The notes below the pieces were generated by a model, which did no database searches, was not told the origin of the DNA, and worked only from the letters and a program-made list of their open reading frames with translations. A program made the translations under genes and the position numbers. From contig CAXAMN010003692.1 of NCBI GenBank assembly GCA_963970005.1, forward strand, positions 161,326-225,325: a DNA stretch of 64,000 bases, given 5' to 3'. Origin of the DNA: Durusdinium trenchii (Eukaryota; Sar; Dinophyceae; Suessiales; Symbiodiniaceae). The stretch's first letter is position 1, and each line of letters begins with the position of its first letter. Shown one piece after another: positions 42,366-54,052 of this stretch.

Positions 42366-42713
42366 CTGTCTAAGCTCAAGCTGGCAGCCAATAAAGTCCA
42401 GCAAGTGCGGCAATCCCAAGCGCAACAGTTGCAAGGAGAACGACATCGAGCAAGGCCCAAGGACTTTGACACGTACCCCCGTCCTTTGCTCACAATCTTT
42501 CGTCTACTTCTCTGCCGTTACTGACTTGCTCTACGGTGGCTGGCAAGGTTCTCACCCTGAACACCTTCCTCCTTCAGGACAAGGTCACCTACCTCTTTGC
42601 CCGTTATCCCTACGTGGTAAAGAACCTTCCAGGCCTGATCGTGATCGGTGCCGCCCAGTTTGCCATTCTTTTTGCCAACCTGGACGCCATAGCAGAGCTC
42701 CAGCTCAAGGAGT

Positions 42714-43586
42714 ATGACGCCACAATGGGGCAGAGCTTACATGACCTGTTCCAGACAAGACTGCTCCAATTGGATTTGGACCGACAAGGTCAAACCCAAC
42801 ACCAAATGCAGACGCTGCGGCAACTGGTGGCCTGCTGCCACCGGAGGCACAGGCAAGGGCAAGGGATATGGGCGACCTACCTCAAAGGCAAAGCAACCAT
42901 GGCCGGAGACACCTCCAGGACTTGGACGTGTCAAACCCTTGAAGAAATCTCGGGTACAACAAGAAGCCACCGACCTCTTGGCCACCAGCTGGTCCACCCT
43001 GCCTGCAGATACACAGAACCGCCTTCAAGCACTAGGCATTGGCCCCGCCAAGCCAGAAGAGCCAGAGCTCACCGACATCCTCAAGTCGCACATGGAGTCC
43101 CTCCCCACTCAAGTACAGCAGATAGTCACGAAGCTCACGGCACCAGAACCCTGTACCGAGAAAGACATTGCCATGAAGCTCAAAGGCCAAGTCACGGAGC
43201 TGAAAACCCTGTCAATCAGGAAAAGCCAGCTTCAGGACAAGATTGACGCTGTGAAGGCACAATACACCACCTTGCTGGCTGACATGCAGACCCTCCAAGG
43301 GAAGCTTGCAGAAGGGCAAAAAGCCTTGCAGCAGCTCTCACAAGACTACATGAAAGCGGTGAACCAAACACCCACACCTGCCGAGTTATCAGGCACTTTG
43401 CCAGAGCCAGAGCAAATCCCCATGGCTGTGGAATCCTTCGTGCACAACCTAGGGATAGCCTTGACCGAAGAGCAAAAGACTCAACTCCACGGTCTTCTCA
43501 AGCGCTCAGGATCTGACACTGAGGATCCGACCAAGAGGCGCAAAACTGATGGCCCTGGACCGCTTGCCCCTGGACACTGTGGGTAA
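42714..43586 (+). CDS. Element B ORF1: zinc-ribbon, coiled-coil protein
   Basis: An intact 290-codon ORF, co-linear with ORF1 of A. N-terminus MTPQWGRAYMTCSRQDCSNW with IWTDK, then C-x2-C, GKGKGYGRPTSK, coiled-coil heptads (SQLQDKIDAVKAQYTTLLAD, MQTLQGKLAEGQKAL), the conserved IPMAVESFVHNLGIALTEEQ block, and KRRKTD near the end. Preservation of the Cys residues and coiled coil between diverged copies suggests selection. An upstream frame (from 42,536) reads into the leader and might be an extra short ORF. Confidence 0.76.
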   Translation: MTPQWGRAYMTCSRQDCSNWIWTDKVKPNTKCRRCGNWWPAATGGTGKGKGYGRPTSKAKQPWPETPPGLGRVKPLKKSRVQQEATDLLATSWSTLPADTQNRLQALGIGPAKPEEPELTDILKSHMESLPTQVQQIVTKLTAPEPCTEKDIAMKLKGQVTELKTLSIRKSQLQDKIDAVKAQYTTLLADMQTLQGKLAEGQKALQQLSQDYMKAVNQTPTPAELSGTLPEPEQIPMAVESFVHNLGIALTEEQKTQLHGLLKRSGSDTEDPTKRRKTDGPGPLAPGHCG

Positions 43587-45657
43587 CACTCCTGCTCATG
43601 AAGCCACATCGGGATTGAATTTTCCGTTGCCAGATGATGACTCGTGGTCATGGGACGGGACAGAAAATTCACATGGGGAATACCACGAACCAGATGACCT
43701 TTTGCAAGCTTTTGAGCCACAGAGTATGGCAACACCACCTTCACCGGTTTGCCGCGCAGGCCTCGGCTCAACAGGGGAACTACCAGTTGCACAGACAACG
43801 GACATCAGATCCAAAGAGTCTTTTTCTCTGGAGTCACGACAACTACACATGAGCCTCCAAATTGATGGGGACAATTCAACTTGGAGCCCTTTTGCGCCTA
43901 CCGTTTTGGGGACACTGATTGCAGGGGAACAGCAATCAACCCACATACCAGAGGGATCTGATCCCAAGACAGCACCAGACACTTTTACTGGTCACAATTT
44001 TGACACGAACTTCCATAGCGGCAATGGCCAGGCTTTTGTGAACCTGACCGGCGGCACCTACTCCACCTCCTTGGAGCCAACCTCCTCCACGGACTGTGGA
44101 ACTAAGGACATGAGTCACCATGAATATGCCTCAACCACTGATCTCATCCTCCAGAACCTGACGATGATCATCGGCAACCCCAGCACCCGGTGCTACGCCA
44201 ATGCCCCATGGAGAGCTTTCTGCTGGATGTGCGCCTATCTGGCCGAATTCAACCTCGAACCTTGGGGCACAGTCAAAGAAGCAGTACAAACCTCACTGGA
44301 GCTCACTGAGGCGATTGATATCAAGGCCTTACCCGGGCTCGAGGATCTCTGGAAACAGCATGACCTGAACCTTGAAGGTGACGCAGCACACTTTGTCAAC
44401 ACGCTCTGGATCAAATCCCAGACCCGAGTGATGCAGTACAGGTACTCTGAGATCAAAGAACAAGGCTACCTAGCCGACCATGTACAGCTTCCGCTCATTG
44501 TGGACTATCCCGACGAATTCCTGGATGAAATCACTTGTCAGGAGCTGATGAACAACTGGGCCAATCAAGGACTGGGACAATTCCTGGGTGATGACAAAAC
44601 TGTCTTGGTGGCCCACATCAATCGGGCAGTCACCTACGATGGAGTCCTGACAAAGCACAAACGAGCGCTTAACCCACATGGCACCTTCACCGTCCCCAGG
44701 TCCTTGGACGGTTTCTCCAGAGCTAGTGCAGAGTACATCCCCATTGCGTACATCTGCCACAGAGGACCCACCCATGACAGCGGCCACTACTTCACCATCC
44801 TGGTCTACAGAGACTTGATGTGGATTGCTGATGATGGCGTCCATCCAACTGTGCTCCCTTTCTTGACACCCCAACTTGCTGGCCAAATAGTACAGATCTG
44901 GGCTGTAGAGACCACCGCTTTTGTCACGCCGAGACAAATCCAGCGGGCCATGCCTGAGCCAGAGACTCCAGACTACGACCCTCCGCTGTACGGCACACCG
45001 CCTAAAAAGGCAAGACACACACAGGACAGCATGAAGCTCCACGTGGCCAACATCACCACTTTCGGCCGGCACACTCTTGACTGGCTATGGAGCCGAGACA
45101 ACGACGTCCACGTCATGGTGGAGACACATCTTGACAAGCAGAAACACAATACTATGTGCCAATACTTCGAAGTCAGAGGCAAACATGCTTTCGGGCTGCC
45201 GGCCCACACCAACAGCACCAATGAAGGCAACCACGGGGGCATCCTCATCCTCCACTCCAATCACCATGGAGTCACTCAGCTGGAGCATTTCCACATCGAA
45301 GGATGTGGATACCAAGCCTTCCTATGGGAAGCCAAAGCCAGGTCCATACTCGTCATTGCGGTCTACTTCAAGACCAATGAGACCATCCAAGGACCCACCA
45401 ATTCCCAACTGTTGGGCCGACTTTTGGCACTGGTCGAAGCCTCCAATCGACAGTACATCCTCTTGGGAGATTGGAACAGCCACCCCAGCCAATTCCAAGG
45501 GACCGTTCTGGGATCCAAATTCCACTGGCAGATCCTCGCAGCAGATGCAACACTTCTCAATGGCAATGTGCTGGACTATGCCTTGATACACAACCAGCTT
45601 GCCCCTCTCACTTCCATGACTACGGAATGGGCAGTCCCCTGGAGACCACACTGCTAG
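43549..45657 (+). CDS. Element B ORF2, part 1: intact USP-like protease and endonuclease
   Basis: An open frame of 702 codons. The start ATG lies 38 nt inside the end of ORF1, +1 frame. C19-like domain: GNPSTRCYANAPWRAFCWMC with Cys 215, GDAAHFVNTLWIKSQTR, FTVPRSLDGFSRAS, ICHRGPTHDSGHYFTILVYR with His 413, and LMWIADDG with Asp 428/429. Spacing Cys-His 198 residues, shorter than most cellular USPs. Endonuclease: LHVANITTFGRHTLDW, VHVMVETHLDKQKH, GNHGGILILHS, and LLGDWNSHPS (residues 640-643 GDWN), then a terminal TEWAVPWRPH that may supply the catalytic His. TAG at 45,655 replaces a sense codon of copy A (CLLTY), cutting ORF2 before the RT. Confidence 0.8.
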   Translation: MALDRLPLDTVGNTPAHEATSGLNFPLPDDDSWSWDGTENSHGEYHEPDDLLQAFEPQSMATPPSPVCRAGLGSTGELPVAQTTDIRSKESFSLESRQLHMSLQIDGDNSTWSPFAPTVLGTLIAGEQQSTHIPEGSDPKTAPDTFTGHNFDTNFHSGNGQAFVNLTGGTYSTSLEPTSSTDCGTKDMSHHEYASTTDLILQNLTMIIGNPSTRCYANAPWRAFCWMCAYLAEFNLEPWGTVKEAVQTSLELTEAIDIKALPGLEDLWKQHDLNLEGDAAHFVNTLWIKSQTRVMQYRYSEIKEQGYLADHVQLPLIVDYPDEFLDEITCQELMNNWANQGLGQFLGDDKTVLVAHINRAVTYDGVLTKHKRALNPHGTFTVPRSLDGFSRASAEYIPIAYICHRGPTHDSGHYFTILVYRDLMWIADDGVHPTVLPFLTPQLAGQIVQIWAVETTAFVTPRQIQRAMPEPETPDYDPPLYGTPPKKARHTQDSMKLHVANITTFGRHTLDWLWSRDNDVHVMVETHLDKQKHNTMCQYFEVRGKHAFGLPAHTNSTNEGNHGGILILHSNHHGVTQLEHFHIEGCGYQAFLWEAKARSILVIAVYFKTNETIQGPTNSQLLGRLLALVEASNRQYILLGDWNSHPSQFQGTVLGSKFHWQILAADATLLNGNVLDYALIHNQLAPLTSMTTEWAVPWRPHC

Positions 45658-47864
45658 GTCACATATGCTTTGGAACTGCCAGATGACTTCAGGAACTACA
45701 ACCAGCTGCGCACCTTCCCAGCGCTTCCTGATAGGCCAACTCCAGGCTTTCGACCTTCAACCACCTATGTCACACAAGTCGAGGAGGTCCTGCTATACGA
45801 CACCATGCCCAATCAATCCGCAAAGCATCTTGCAGACTGGGTCTCGGTTACTGAACAATATCTTCTCCAACAGCATCCCTGGGCCCCACAAGGGCGTGCC
45901 TCCAACCTCCAAGCGGAGTACAAACCACTCACTTCGCCCAAAGCAGGCCCAATTTGGAAGAAAGGGAAGCCAGCTTTCTGGGAACAACTCCAGGTTCGCT
46001 TGAACCAAATCCAGCATCAGGACCATCCTTCCCATGGCACCATACGAGGTTTTCTCAAAGCCACTGAATCAGCACCTAAACACTGGATTGGTGAACCGGC
46101 GTGGGCCCAATTTCTGGACATGACACAGCACTGGGCCAACCACCAGGATCCGCGCACACTTGAACTTATGCAACACACCATCCAGCACCAGCTCACTCAA
46201 GCACTTGAACAATCCAGGACAGAGGGCCAACTCCAGTACGCTGCCTGGATCCGTCAAGGAGAAGCCAAGGGACTTCGAGGCCTTTTCAGGAACCTCAAAG
46301 CCAGTGAGCTAGCTTGGCAACGGCCTTACCGCAATGTCCCTATGGCCGACAGAATGAGGCACCGGCTCCACGACTGGCACCAACTCTGGCGGACAACCAG
46401 CCCTTGGTCAGGGACTCCACACAGGCCAGCGCCCAACAACAAGCAACTCAACTACCGGCACTCACGATAGGCCACCTGGCCAGGGTTCTCAAACAACTAC
46501 CCGACCGAGCATGTGGTCCAGATGCTATCAGCACACAGCTTCTGAGGAACACACCACCTCAGGCTTTGCCAAATCTGCTCCAGCTCCTCCAGGACATGGA
46601 GAACTCAGCCACCATGCCGACCCAACTACAGATGAGCCTGGTCGTGATGTTGGCCAAAAACGAAAAGGTAGAGCGACCAATCACCCTCACCAGTGTCCTC
46701 TACCGGACTTGGTGCCGGCTCCGCAAGAGCATTCTCGACAGCTGGCAACTCAATCTGCCACCCTCTATGAACTACGACCGAGCACGCCCTGGCGCAACAG
46801 CACTCCATGTTGCACTCGAGAGGCTACTCCGCCAGGAAAGCACCAAGACCCTAGCACAACATGGCATCACTGTCCTCTTGGACATGAGCACCTTTTACGA
46901 CACCATCGACCTCAAGACGCTCCAGACCGTGGCCCAAGCACTGGACTATCCTCCACTAGCACTGGAGTTCGCGACGCAGGTCTACACAGGACCCAAAGCA
47001 GTGATGGCAGACTCCGAGCTCAGCCACTGGTTCCATGTCACCCATGGGGTTGCTGCAGGATGCCCACAGGCTCCACTGTTGGCCAAAGCCTTTCTTCAAC
47101 CAATCCTCAGCCCCTTCCAGGCCAAACATCCAGATTTGCACCTCAACGGATGGGTCGATGACATTGGATTTGATGGCAGCCATCCCAATCCAGACACCCT
47201 AGCCAACCGCATCGTGCAGGCCTGGCGTGAGCTCCGCACACAACTCCTCGCATCAGGCCTCAAGGTCAACAACCACAAAACGGCCTTCATTGCCACAGAC
47301 AGAGCCACCCACAAAGCACTGGCCAAACTCCTTGGCCCTGACGACCCGCCCATCCAGTCAGTGATGCGAGATCTCGGGATCGATCACCAAGCCGGTCGGA
47401 GACGCCGCATCACCACCTTGCAGAACCGGTTCAAGAAGAACAAGCAGCGGCGCATCAAACTGCGCACATTGAGGCTTCCCAATCTCCGCACCAGACTCAG
47501 GCTCCATCGCAGAGGCATCCAGCCGGTTGCTTTGTGGGGAGTCGAAGGACAAGGGCTGGCTCCTCGCTACCGGCAAGCCCTCAGACAAGCACTTGCCACC
47601 CATCTTGGCCTCCACACTGGCGGACTCACGGATGTCATCTACGACCAGAACCAAACCAAGTACCTGGATCCTGCAGACCAAGTGGTAATCCAACATGTCC
47701 AGGCTCTCCATGCCCTCATCACTCACTGGCCCAGCGAACACCTTCCACATGTTGAACGGGCTTGGCTGGAACTGCAGACCCAACTTCGCCAACAACAATA
47801 CCCTTGGTACCATGTCAAGGGGCCCATGGCAGCAATGGGGGTGGCACACAGAAAGCCTATATGA
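45658..47864 (+). pseudogene. Element B ORF2, part 2: linker and reverse transcriptase
   Basis: Same frame as part 1 to 46,470 (linker with AWIRQGEAKGLRGLFRNLKA), then a frameshift near 46,395 into the frame open to 47,864. RT motifs: ACGPDAISTQLLRNTPPQAL, ERPITLTSVLYRTWC, RPGATALHVALERLLRQE, VLLDMSTFYDTIDL (motif A), GVAAGCPQAPLLAK (motif B), LNGWVDDIGFDGS (motif C, near 47,150), LKVNNHKTAFIATD. A deletion near 47,840 ends it after GPMAA. Confidence 0.78.
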
Positions 47865-49735
47865 CTGGCACCGGAACGAGACGGCCTTCATGACGGAAGC
47901 CCACATCGATCTTCGCCAACCCTGGTGGCAGGTTGAAGAACTGCTCCAAGCTGAGGCCAAACAACAGCGCCAGCATCGTTTTGCCAACAGACGAAACTGC
48001 CAAGGCCTCGTTAGCGGGATCGACTGGACCACGGCCTCCAAAATCACCAAGCACGTCAGCAAGGCCCAGGCCAACCACATCCGCACCGGCCATCCGGTTC
48101 AAAGCCGACACCGCCACCCAGCAGTGCCCCCTCTGCCAGGTCCCAGCAACGCCCAAACACATCGTGTGGCTTTGCAAGTGGCATCACAACCAAAAGCACC
48201 AGCCTCTCCCAGTGCCTCGGACCGAACGGCTGCAAGACCCATTGGAGGAACCACTCTGGGCCTACGGGTGGATCCCTAAGGAGCCACAAGATCACCTCCA
48301 ACGACATGGGTGTTGGCAGTCACTCGAACCTCTTCCACTCCAACCGTGGCAAGGGCTCTCCGTCACAGTTGATGCCACTCCCACCTCCGGCGACAAAAGA
48401 TCCCAAGCCTGGATATTCGCACTCTGCATCCATGGCTATTCGCTTGGAGCCTTACAAAGGAAAGGGACTATCACTGGCATGGCGAGAGGACCACAGTCAA
48501 AGGCCAGGGCCATCTTTCAAGGGCTCCTCACCTTGGCCCAGTTCATCCAGACGCCAACCAGGGTGATTGTCCAGGTCAGTTCGGCTTGGGAAGCCTGGAC
48601 CAACCCGGCCAAGAGGAAGGGCTTCCATGACCTGGTCCAGGGGCAGCCGGCAGAGTACTTCACTCTGATCACGCCCCTATACATCCACAAAAACCACAAG
48701 ACCCCCGATGCTCCAGGAAATGAACCCCATTTACGCCAGAGACAAAGGGACGCAGCCCTAGCGGCTTGGGAGCGAGCAAGCAGCGTCCACAACCCAGACA
48801 AAGAAGCCAAGCCAGGCCGAGCAGTTGGCCACAAAACAAAGCAGAGGAAAAAGACCCTCATCGCTCAACGCCAGCAGCCATGGCAACCGGGCAAACATCA
48901 ATGGAAGGCCCACCGCAGCGGCTACCAGTGCCACACCTGCCAAACGCGGGTGCACCAGGGCTTGGCTGCTTCCATGATCGAAGAACGGCTCCAGGAAGAT
49001 TGTGCACCACTCACAGCACTTGCCCCGGAACCCGACCTCCCACCTGAGAGGGCAGTTGGAAAGAAAACCACCAGAGCCAGCCGCATTGCCTCGTTGCTTC
49101 AGCTCCAGCAAGAACATCCAACCACTCCTGATGTTCACCATCTTCAGGAGACGACCGGTTACTTGAAGTGCACCAAATGCAACCAAGCCATCCACAAAAG
49201 GGCCAATGAGGAGCTGTTCCACCAATTCCTGAACAGCACCTGCATTGATGCTCCCTTCAACCGAGAGCATTCCGCCCATGGGACACACACTTTGTGGCAG
49301 ATTGGCAAAGGCATCCAATGCAAAGGGTGTGGGTTGCACACCCACCTTGATGCTCAAGACCGCCTGATTCTCACAAAAGGGCTCCAAAAGGAGTGCAAAG
49401 GTCACAAACCGACCTCACCCACTCTGGCGCACTTCTTCAGCCAGGCAAGTCCTTCCAGCCAGGCGGTGCCCACGCCACCAGAAGCCACACACAGCTCTGC
49501 TGCCGCACACACACCGGCCAACGCAGGCCAACACTCTGGCCATGATACCCAGCCACCGCCGGCGCATCTGGCAAATGCGCCACAGGGTCCAGAGACTCTT
49601 TCTCCACCGGTGCCCAAGAAGCTCAAATTCTCAGCATCTCCTCCAGCTGAAGATGCAGAGATGTGCAGCAATGAAGAAGCCGAAGAAGAGGCAGAACGCA
49701 CCTTTGACCCGGAGATCCAGGTCGATTTCTTCTGA
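47838..49735 (+). pseudogene. Element B ORF2, part 3: zinc knuckle, RNase H-like and Cys/His modules
   Basis: A short frame (WHTESLYDWHRNETAFMTEA to about 48,080) passes by frameshift into one open to TGA 49,733-49,735. It contains CPLCQVPATPKHIVWLC, VTVDATPTSGDKRSQAWIFA, SKARAIFQGLLTLAQFI, VIVQVSSAWEAW, HKNHKTPDAPGNEPHLRQRQ, then Cys/His modules GYQCHTCQTRVHQGL and GYLKCTKCNQAIHKRANEEL with THTLWQIGKGIQCKGCGLHT, then an acidic tail ending IQVDFF. The long intact C-terminal frame shows the normal end of the protein. Confidence 0.76.
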
Positions 49736-49818
49736 GCCACGGCAGGGTATCTGAGGCCATCAGAGCCACACGCTGACCGGCCACTGTGCCTTCATGCATC
49801 CAACTTCAGGAGAAAAAA

Positions 49819-49862
49819 TACATACATACATACATACATACATACATACATACATACATACA
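49819..49862 (+). repeat. Element B tail (TACA)n
   Basis: Eleven TACA units follow CAGGAGAAAAAA, then TGG, where copy C begins. Confidence 0.95.
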
Positions 49863-50993
49863 TGGATATCATCAACTGAGCAGTACCTCTTGCAGGAGCA
49901 CCCATGGGCGGCTCAAGGACGAGGAGGCAACCTGAGAGTGCTGATCAAGCCCTTGGTTGCTCCGAAACCGGGCGGAACCTGGAAAAAAGGGAAGGCAGCT
50001 TTCTGGGAACAGCTCCAAGCCCGTTTTCGACTAGCGCTGCAACAACCAGCCACACAAACGGGAGGACCCACCAAGGGCTTCATGACTGCCATTAAGGACA
50101 TCCAAACCAAGTGGATTGGGACACCAACTTGGAGCCAGTTCCTTGATACATGTCATCACTGGCACACCTACAAAGACCAACATGCCGCAGACCTCATCCA
50201 ACATACGATGCATCACCAGCTGCAAGCAGCGCAACAGGCGGCCAATGATGAAGCTCACCTGCAGTACAAAACTTGGCTCACACAAGGGCATGCCAAGGGC
50301 CTCAAAGGCCTCTTCCGGAATCTGAAGAGGATTCCATGGCAGCGGCCATACAGACAGCTTGAGCCACAACAACGCATGACACAAAGACTCGCGGACTGGA
50401 GCGCCCTGTGGCACATCAGAGAGGACAACCAGCCGACACCCAGGACCAGCATCCGAGACCAAGCGCTGAAGCAGGCCCAGTCTCTGCCAACCATTTCCAT
50501 GGGCTACTTCACCAAGATCATTAAAGCGCTACCAGACAAAGCCAGTGGACCTGATGCAGTCTCTGCCCAACTCCTCCGAACAGCACCTCCACTGGCACTC
50601 GGACCCTTGCTCAAGCTCATTCAGGACATGGAGCAGTCCGCCCAGCTTCCAACACAACTCCAAATGCATATGGTGGTTATGCTGGCCAAAAACCCCACCA
50701 TCGAGCGGCCCATCACCTTAACCTCCACACTCTATAGGTTGTGGCGCAGGCTCCGAAAACCCATCTTAGATGCATGGCAAGAAGCTCTCCCTGACTTCAT
50801 GAATCACGACCGTGCCAGACCGGGAGCCAATGTCCTACAGGTTGCACTCGAGAGGCTCTTGCGCCAAGAGGTCCAGCGGGCAAACCAACGACACGGGGTC
50901 ACCGTTCTCATGGACCTGTCAACATTCTACGATACCATCCAGCTCCAAAGGCTGCAGGACCAAGCCATGGCCATCAATTACCCCCCGCTGTAG
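49863..50993 (+). pseudogene. Element C ORF2 fragment: linker and RT fingers/palm
   Basis: An open frame from the junction: STEQYLLQEHPWAAQGRGGN, AHLQYKTWLTQGHAKGLKGL, PDKASGPDAVSAQLLR, ERPITLTSTLYRLWRR, RPGANVLQVALERLLRQE, VLMDLSTFYDTIQL (motif A). It ends in TAG at 50,991 where an indel shifts the frame. Confidence 0.75.
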
Positions 50994-52057
50994 CCATGCA
51001 GATGTACACAGGCCCGAAGGCCATTGTGGCGGAGCAAGAAATGACTCCCTTCTTCCATGTGGATCAAGGAGTCCCAGCAGGCTGCCCGCAAGCACCTTTA
51101 CTGGCCAAGGCCATCCTGACACCAGCACTGGCACCCTGGCATGCCCAACACCGCCACATTCATCTATCCAGCTGGGTTGACGACATTGGCTACGACACCG
51201 CTGGCAACACACCACAGGAAGTAGCCCAAAACGCAGTGAAAGCATACCGAGACCTCCACCACAGACTCACAGACCTGGGCATGAAGGTGAGTGCCAAAAA
51301 GACTGCCTTCATTGGCACAGACAAACATGTCAATCGAGCTCTCAAGGACCTTCTCACAGATGAAGAACCGCCAGTTGTCCCGGTCATGAGAGATCTTGGC
51401 ATTGACCATCAAGCAGGCAGAGCCCGCAGGATCCCTGTCATGAAGCAACGAATGCAAAAGGCCCAGCAGAGAAGGCTCAAACTCCGCAACCTGAAGATTC
51501 CAACCCTTCGAGTTCGATTGCGGTTGCATCGAGGAGGAATCCAACCAGTGGCCATCTGGGGAGTTGAAAGCCAAGGCCTTGCACCAAGGTATAGACAGGC
51601 CCTGCGCCAAGCATTGGCCAAGCAGCTTGGACACCACACTGGAGGCATCCTTGACGTCACCTGTGACATCCACAAGGACAAATATGGGGATCCAGGTGAT
51701 CAGATCATCATCCACCACACCAGAGCAATGCACCAGCTCATCCAAGCATGGCCTCCAGAGCAACTTCCACAGCTACAACAAGCATGGCAGGCCACCCACC
51801 ACAGCCTGCAGGTCAAACAGTACCCATGGTACACGGTCAAAGGGCCAATGGCAGCCACAATTGCCTACATGGTGGAATGGGGCTGGAATGTCCAAGACCT
51901 CTTTCACTGGACGAGGCCAGAGACTGACCACATGCTCCCAGCTGAAGCCCACATGGCACATCCATGGTGGCAACTCGAACATATGTTCACCAAAGAAGCG
52001 CACCAGCAGCGCACCAACCGCTTTGCGCACGGCGACCCAACCACCACCACTTGCTGA
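50990..52057 (+). pseudogene. Element C ORF2 fragment: RT motifs B-E and thumb
   Basis: Continues: AMQMYTGPKAIVAEQEMTPF, GVPAGCPQAPLLAKAILTP (motif B), LSSWVDDIGYDTAG (motif C), GMKVSAKKTAFIGTD, PVMRDLGIDHQAGRARR, GIQPVAIWGVESQGLAPRYR. Motif C is WVDD, with the usual Tyr/Phe position taken by Trp. Ends at 52,057 after a frameshift near 52,035. Confidence 0.75.
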
Positions 52058-53310
52058 CAGGGCTTGACTGGCACACCTACAAGCAGCTCAAACCCAAGCT
52101 GCCTGAGCCGCAGAGGCGACACCTAGCCACATGGGTTCAGGGGGCACTGCACTACAAAGACGCCACGGGCACCAAACCATGTCCCCTTTGTCAAGTCCCG
52201 GCAACACCAAAACATGTGCTATGGTTGTGCAAATGGCGCCGCAGCCAAACCCATCAACCGCTACCACCTGAATGGCTAGAGCGCATCACAAGCCAGGACG
52301 AGGAGCCGCTATGGTCCAAAGGCTGGATCCCTCTTGAACCACAAGAGCACCTCCAGCAGCACCACCCCTACCAAGGACATGGAGTGTGGAAGGACCTCCA
52401 GCCAATCGGCCCGGAACAGTATGCTGGCTATGCCTACACCCTGGACGCCGCTCCGTCCAACTATGACCAACGAAGTCAGATTTGGGTGTTTCGATTATGC
52501 CTTCACACCCAATCTATGGGACAGTTGAAGCGCCTGGGAGCCATAACAGGAGCCCCTAGCGGGCCGCAGTCCAAAGGCCGTGCGCTCTTTGCTGGACTGG
52601 TGGCCTTGGCCAAACACACGACAACGCCAGCAAAGGTCATTGTGCAACTCAGCACTGTGTGGGAAGCATGGCGCAAACCCCCACACAAGCATCCATACCC
52701 AGACCTGCTTGAGGAGGTCACGAACCAAGATCGCCAACGCATCACTGTGCTCTACATCAGCCGCAACACAAGAACTCCAGATGCACCAGGCAATGAACCC
52801 CAGCTCAGACGGAGACAACGAGACGCAGCCCTGACAGCATGGGAACGGGCTGACGCACTGCGTGATCGACGGCAAACATCATGGCAAGCCACGCTTGACA
52901 AGGACCACAAAGCCATTTACAAACAGGCAGTCCAGCGGCTTGAGAAGATCTTCCAAGACAAACAACACTACCTGCACAACAAGCCTGACAGACAGCCCGG
53001 CAAGCACACTAAACAGAGGAAAAAGGATCTCATCCAGCTCTGCACCAGACCCTGGCAAGAGCCCCATCATCACTGGGCACCACAACGAAGTGGGTATGCA
53101 TGTACCACATGCGGAACACGCATGCATCAGGGTTTGACAGCACAACAGCTGGAAGACAGGTTGGCAGAACCATGCATTCAACAACAAGCGGACCAGGCAT
53201 GCCCCACCCCTGGACCTGAGGCCCAGCAACCAGCGAAGAAGCTCACCCGGGTCCAGATCATCCGCAACCTCATCCAAGGGCAAATCAACACAGCACCGAC
53301 GGCAGCCTGA
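52035..53310 (+). pseudogene. Element C ORF2 fragment: zinc knuckle and RNase H-like
   Basis: The open frame includes HHLLTGLDWHTYKQLKPKLP, CPLCQVPATPKHVLWLC, YTLDAAPSNYDQRSQIWVFR, SKGRALFAGLVALAKHTTTP, VIVQLSTVWEAW, LYISRNTRTPDAPGNEPQLR, and GYACTTCGTRMHQGLTAQQL. The stop at 53,308 comes before the last Cys/His module, which continues in other frames. Confidence 0.75.
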
Positions 53311-53926
53311 GGAGACTAAAGGCTACCTCAAATGCACCAAGTGTGGGACAAGTGTACACGAACGGGTCAACGAACAAGCCTTCAACGAATACATCCATAG
53401 CACCTGCTTGGACTGTCCCTTCGAAGGCTCCCATAATGGACATCCCAGCCACCAGCTATGGCAAAAAGGGCAGAAGATAAGCTGCGCACTTTGTGGCCTT
53501 CAACTGCACCTTGACAGCAATCATCGCATCATAAGCTCAGCAAACTTCCTCAAGGAATGTCGAGGAGCTGGAACCAAAGGATCACCACCGATCCATTCTT
53601 TCTTCAGGGCCCAGGGCTACACCGCCTACACAACCTGGCGAAAACAGTGCAGCCAGGACACAACAAGCGCAAGCCTCCCCAGAAACGGCTGGCAAGCTGA
53701 AACCAAAACGGCTTCACTGCCCTACGCCCCTCACGGCACGGGAAGATGACCAGCATCCCGCACAGGCCATGACACCCAGCCAAGCAGCGGGCATCATGCG
53801 GACCAGTACAGCGGAGGCCTCCCCAGAGGAGAACAGGCCACAAGGCGAACGGCCAACCAGCAGTCAAGAAGGAGAGGAAGAAGAAAGCGCCACAACTGAT
53901 GGCGAAATGCAAGTGGACTACTTCTG
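53311..53926 (+). pseudogene. Element C ORF2 3' end, frameshifted
   Basis: The remaining C-terminal part reads GYLKCTKCGTSVHERVNEQA, HPSHQLWQKGQKISCALCGL and an acidic tail ending EMQVDYF before TGA at 53,924-53,926. Frameshifts separate the pieces. The terminus keeps the family motif VD(F/Y)F. Confidence 0.6.
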
Positions 53927-54023
53927 AGACACCTCCCTCGTGACGAGCGCGCTGCCTGCGGCGGAGCAACGGCCAACACGGCCCTCGTTCAGCCGATAAA
54001 AGAACCTCTTTAGGAAAAATATA

Positions 54024-54043
54024 TACATACATACATACATACA
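54024..54043 (+). repeat. Element C tail (TACA)n
   Basis: Five TACA units follow TTTAGGAAAAATATA, the shortest tail of the array. Confidence 0.9.
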
Positions 54044-54052
54044 TGGCTCAAG
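54044..54052 (+). other. Spliced-leader 3' end at 5' terminus of D
   Basis: TGGCTCAAG follows TACA directly, as in A and B. This is the third independent full-length 5' junction with the same nine bases. Confidence 0.6.

Larger units (their letters stand above)
42357..49862 (+). mobile_element. Non-LTR retrotransposon copy B (full length)
   Basis: The body runs 42,357-49,818 plus a (TACA)n tail. Same architecture as A, with clearly diverged nucleotide sequence and indels, so it is not a recent tandem duplicate. It is the best-preserved copy: ORF1 and the first 703 codons of ORF2 are intact. ORF2 is then broken by TAG at 45,655 and by frameshifts near 46,395, 47,840 and 48,080. Confidence 0.85.
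49863..54043 (+). mobile_element. Non-LTR retrotransposon copy C (5' truncated)
   Basis: It begins inside ORF2, after the endonuclease, at TGGATATCATCAACTGAGCA, homologous to the TGGGTCTCGATCACTGAGCA stretch of copy A. TGG is shared with the CATACATGG of the junction, a 3-base microhomology. The body ends 54,023 with TAGGAAAAATA, then a short TACA tail. Truncation at the 5' end is the signature of incomplete target-primed reverse transcription. Confidence 0.85.
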
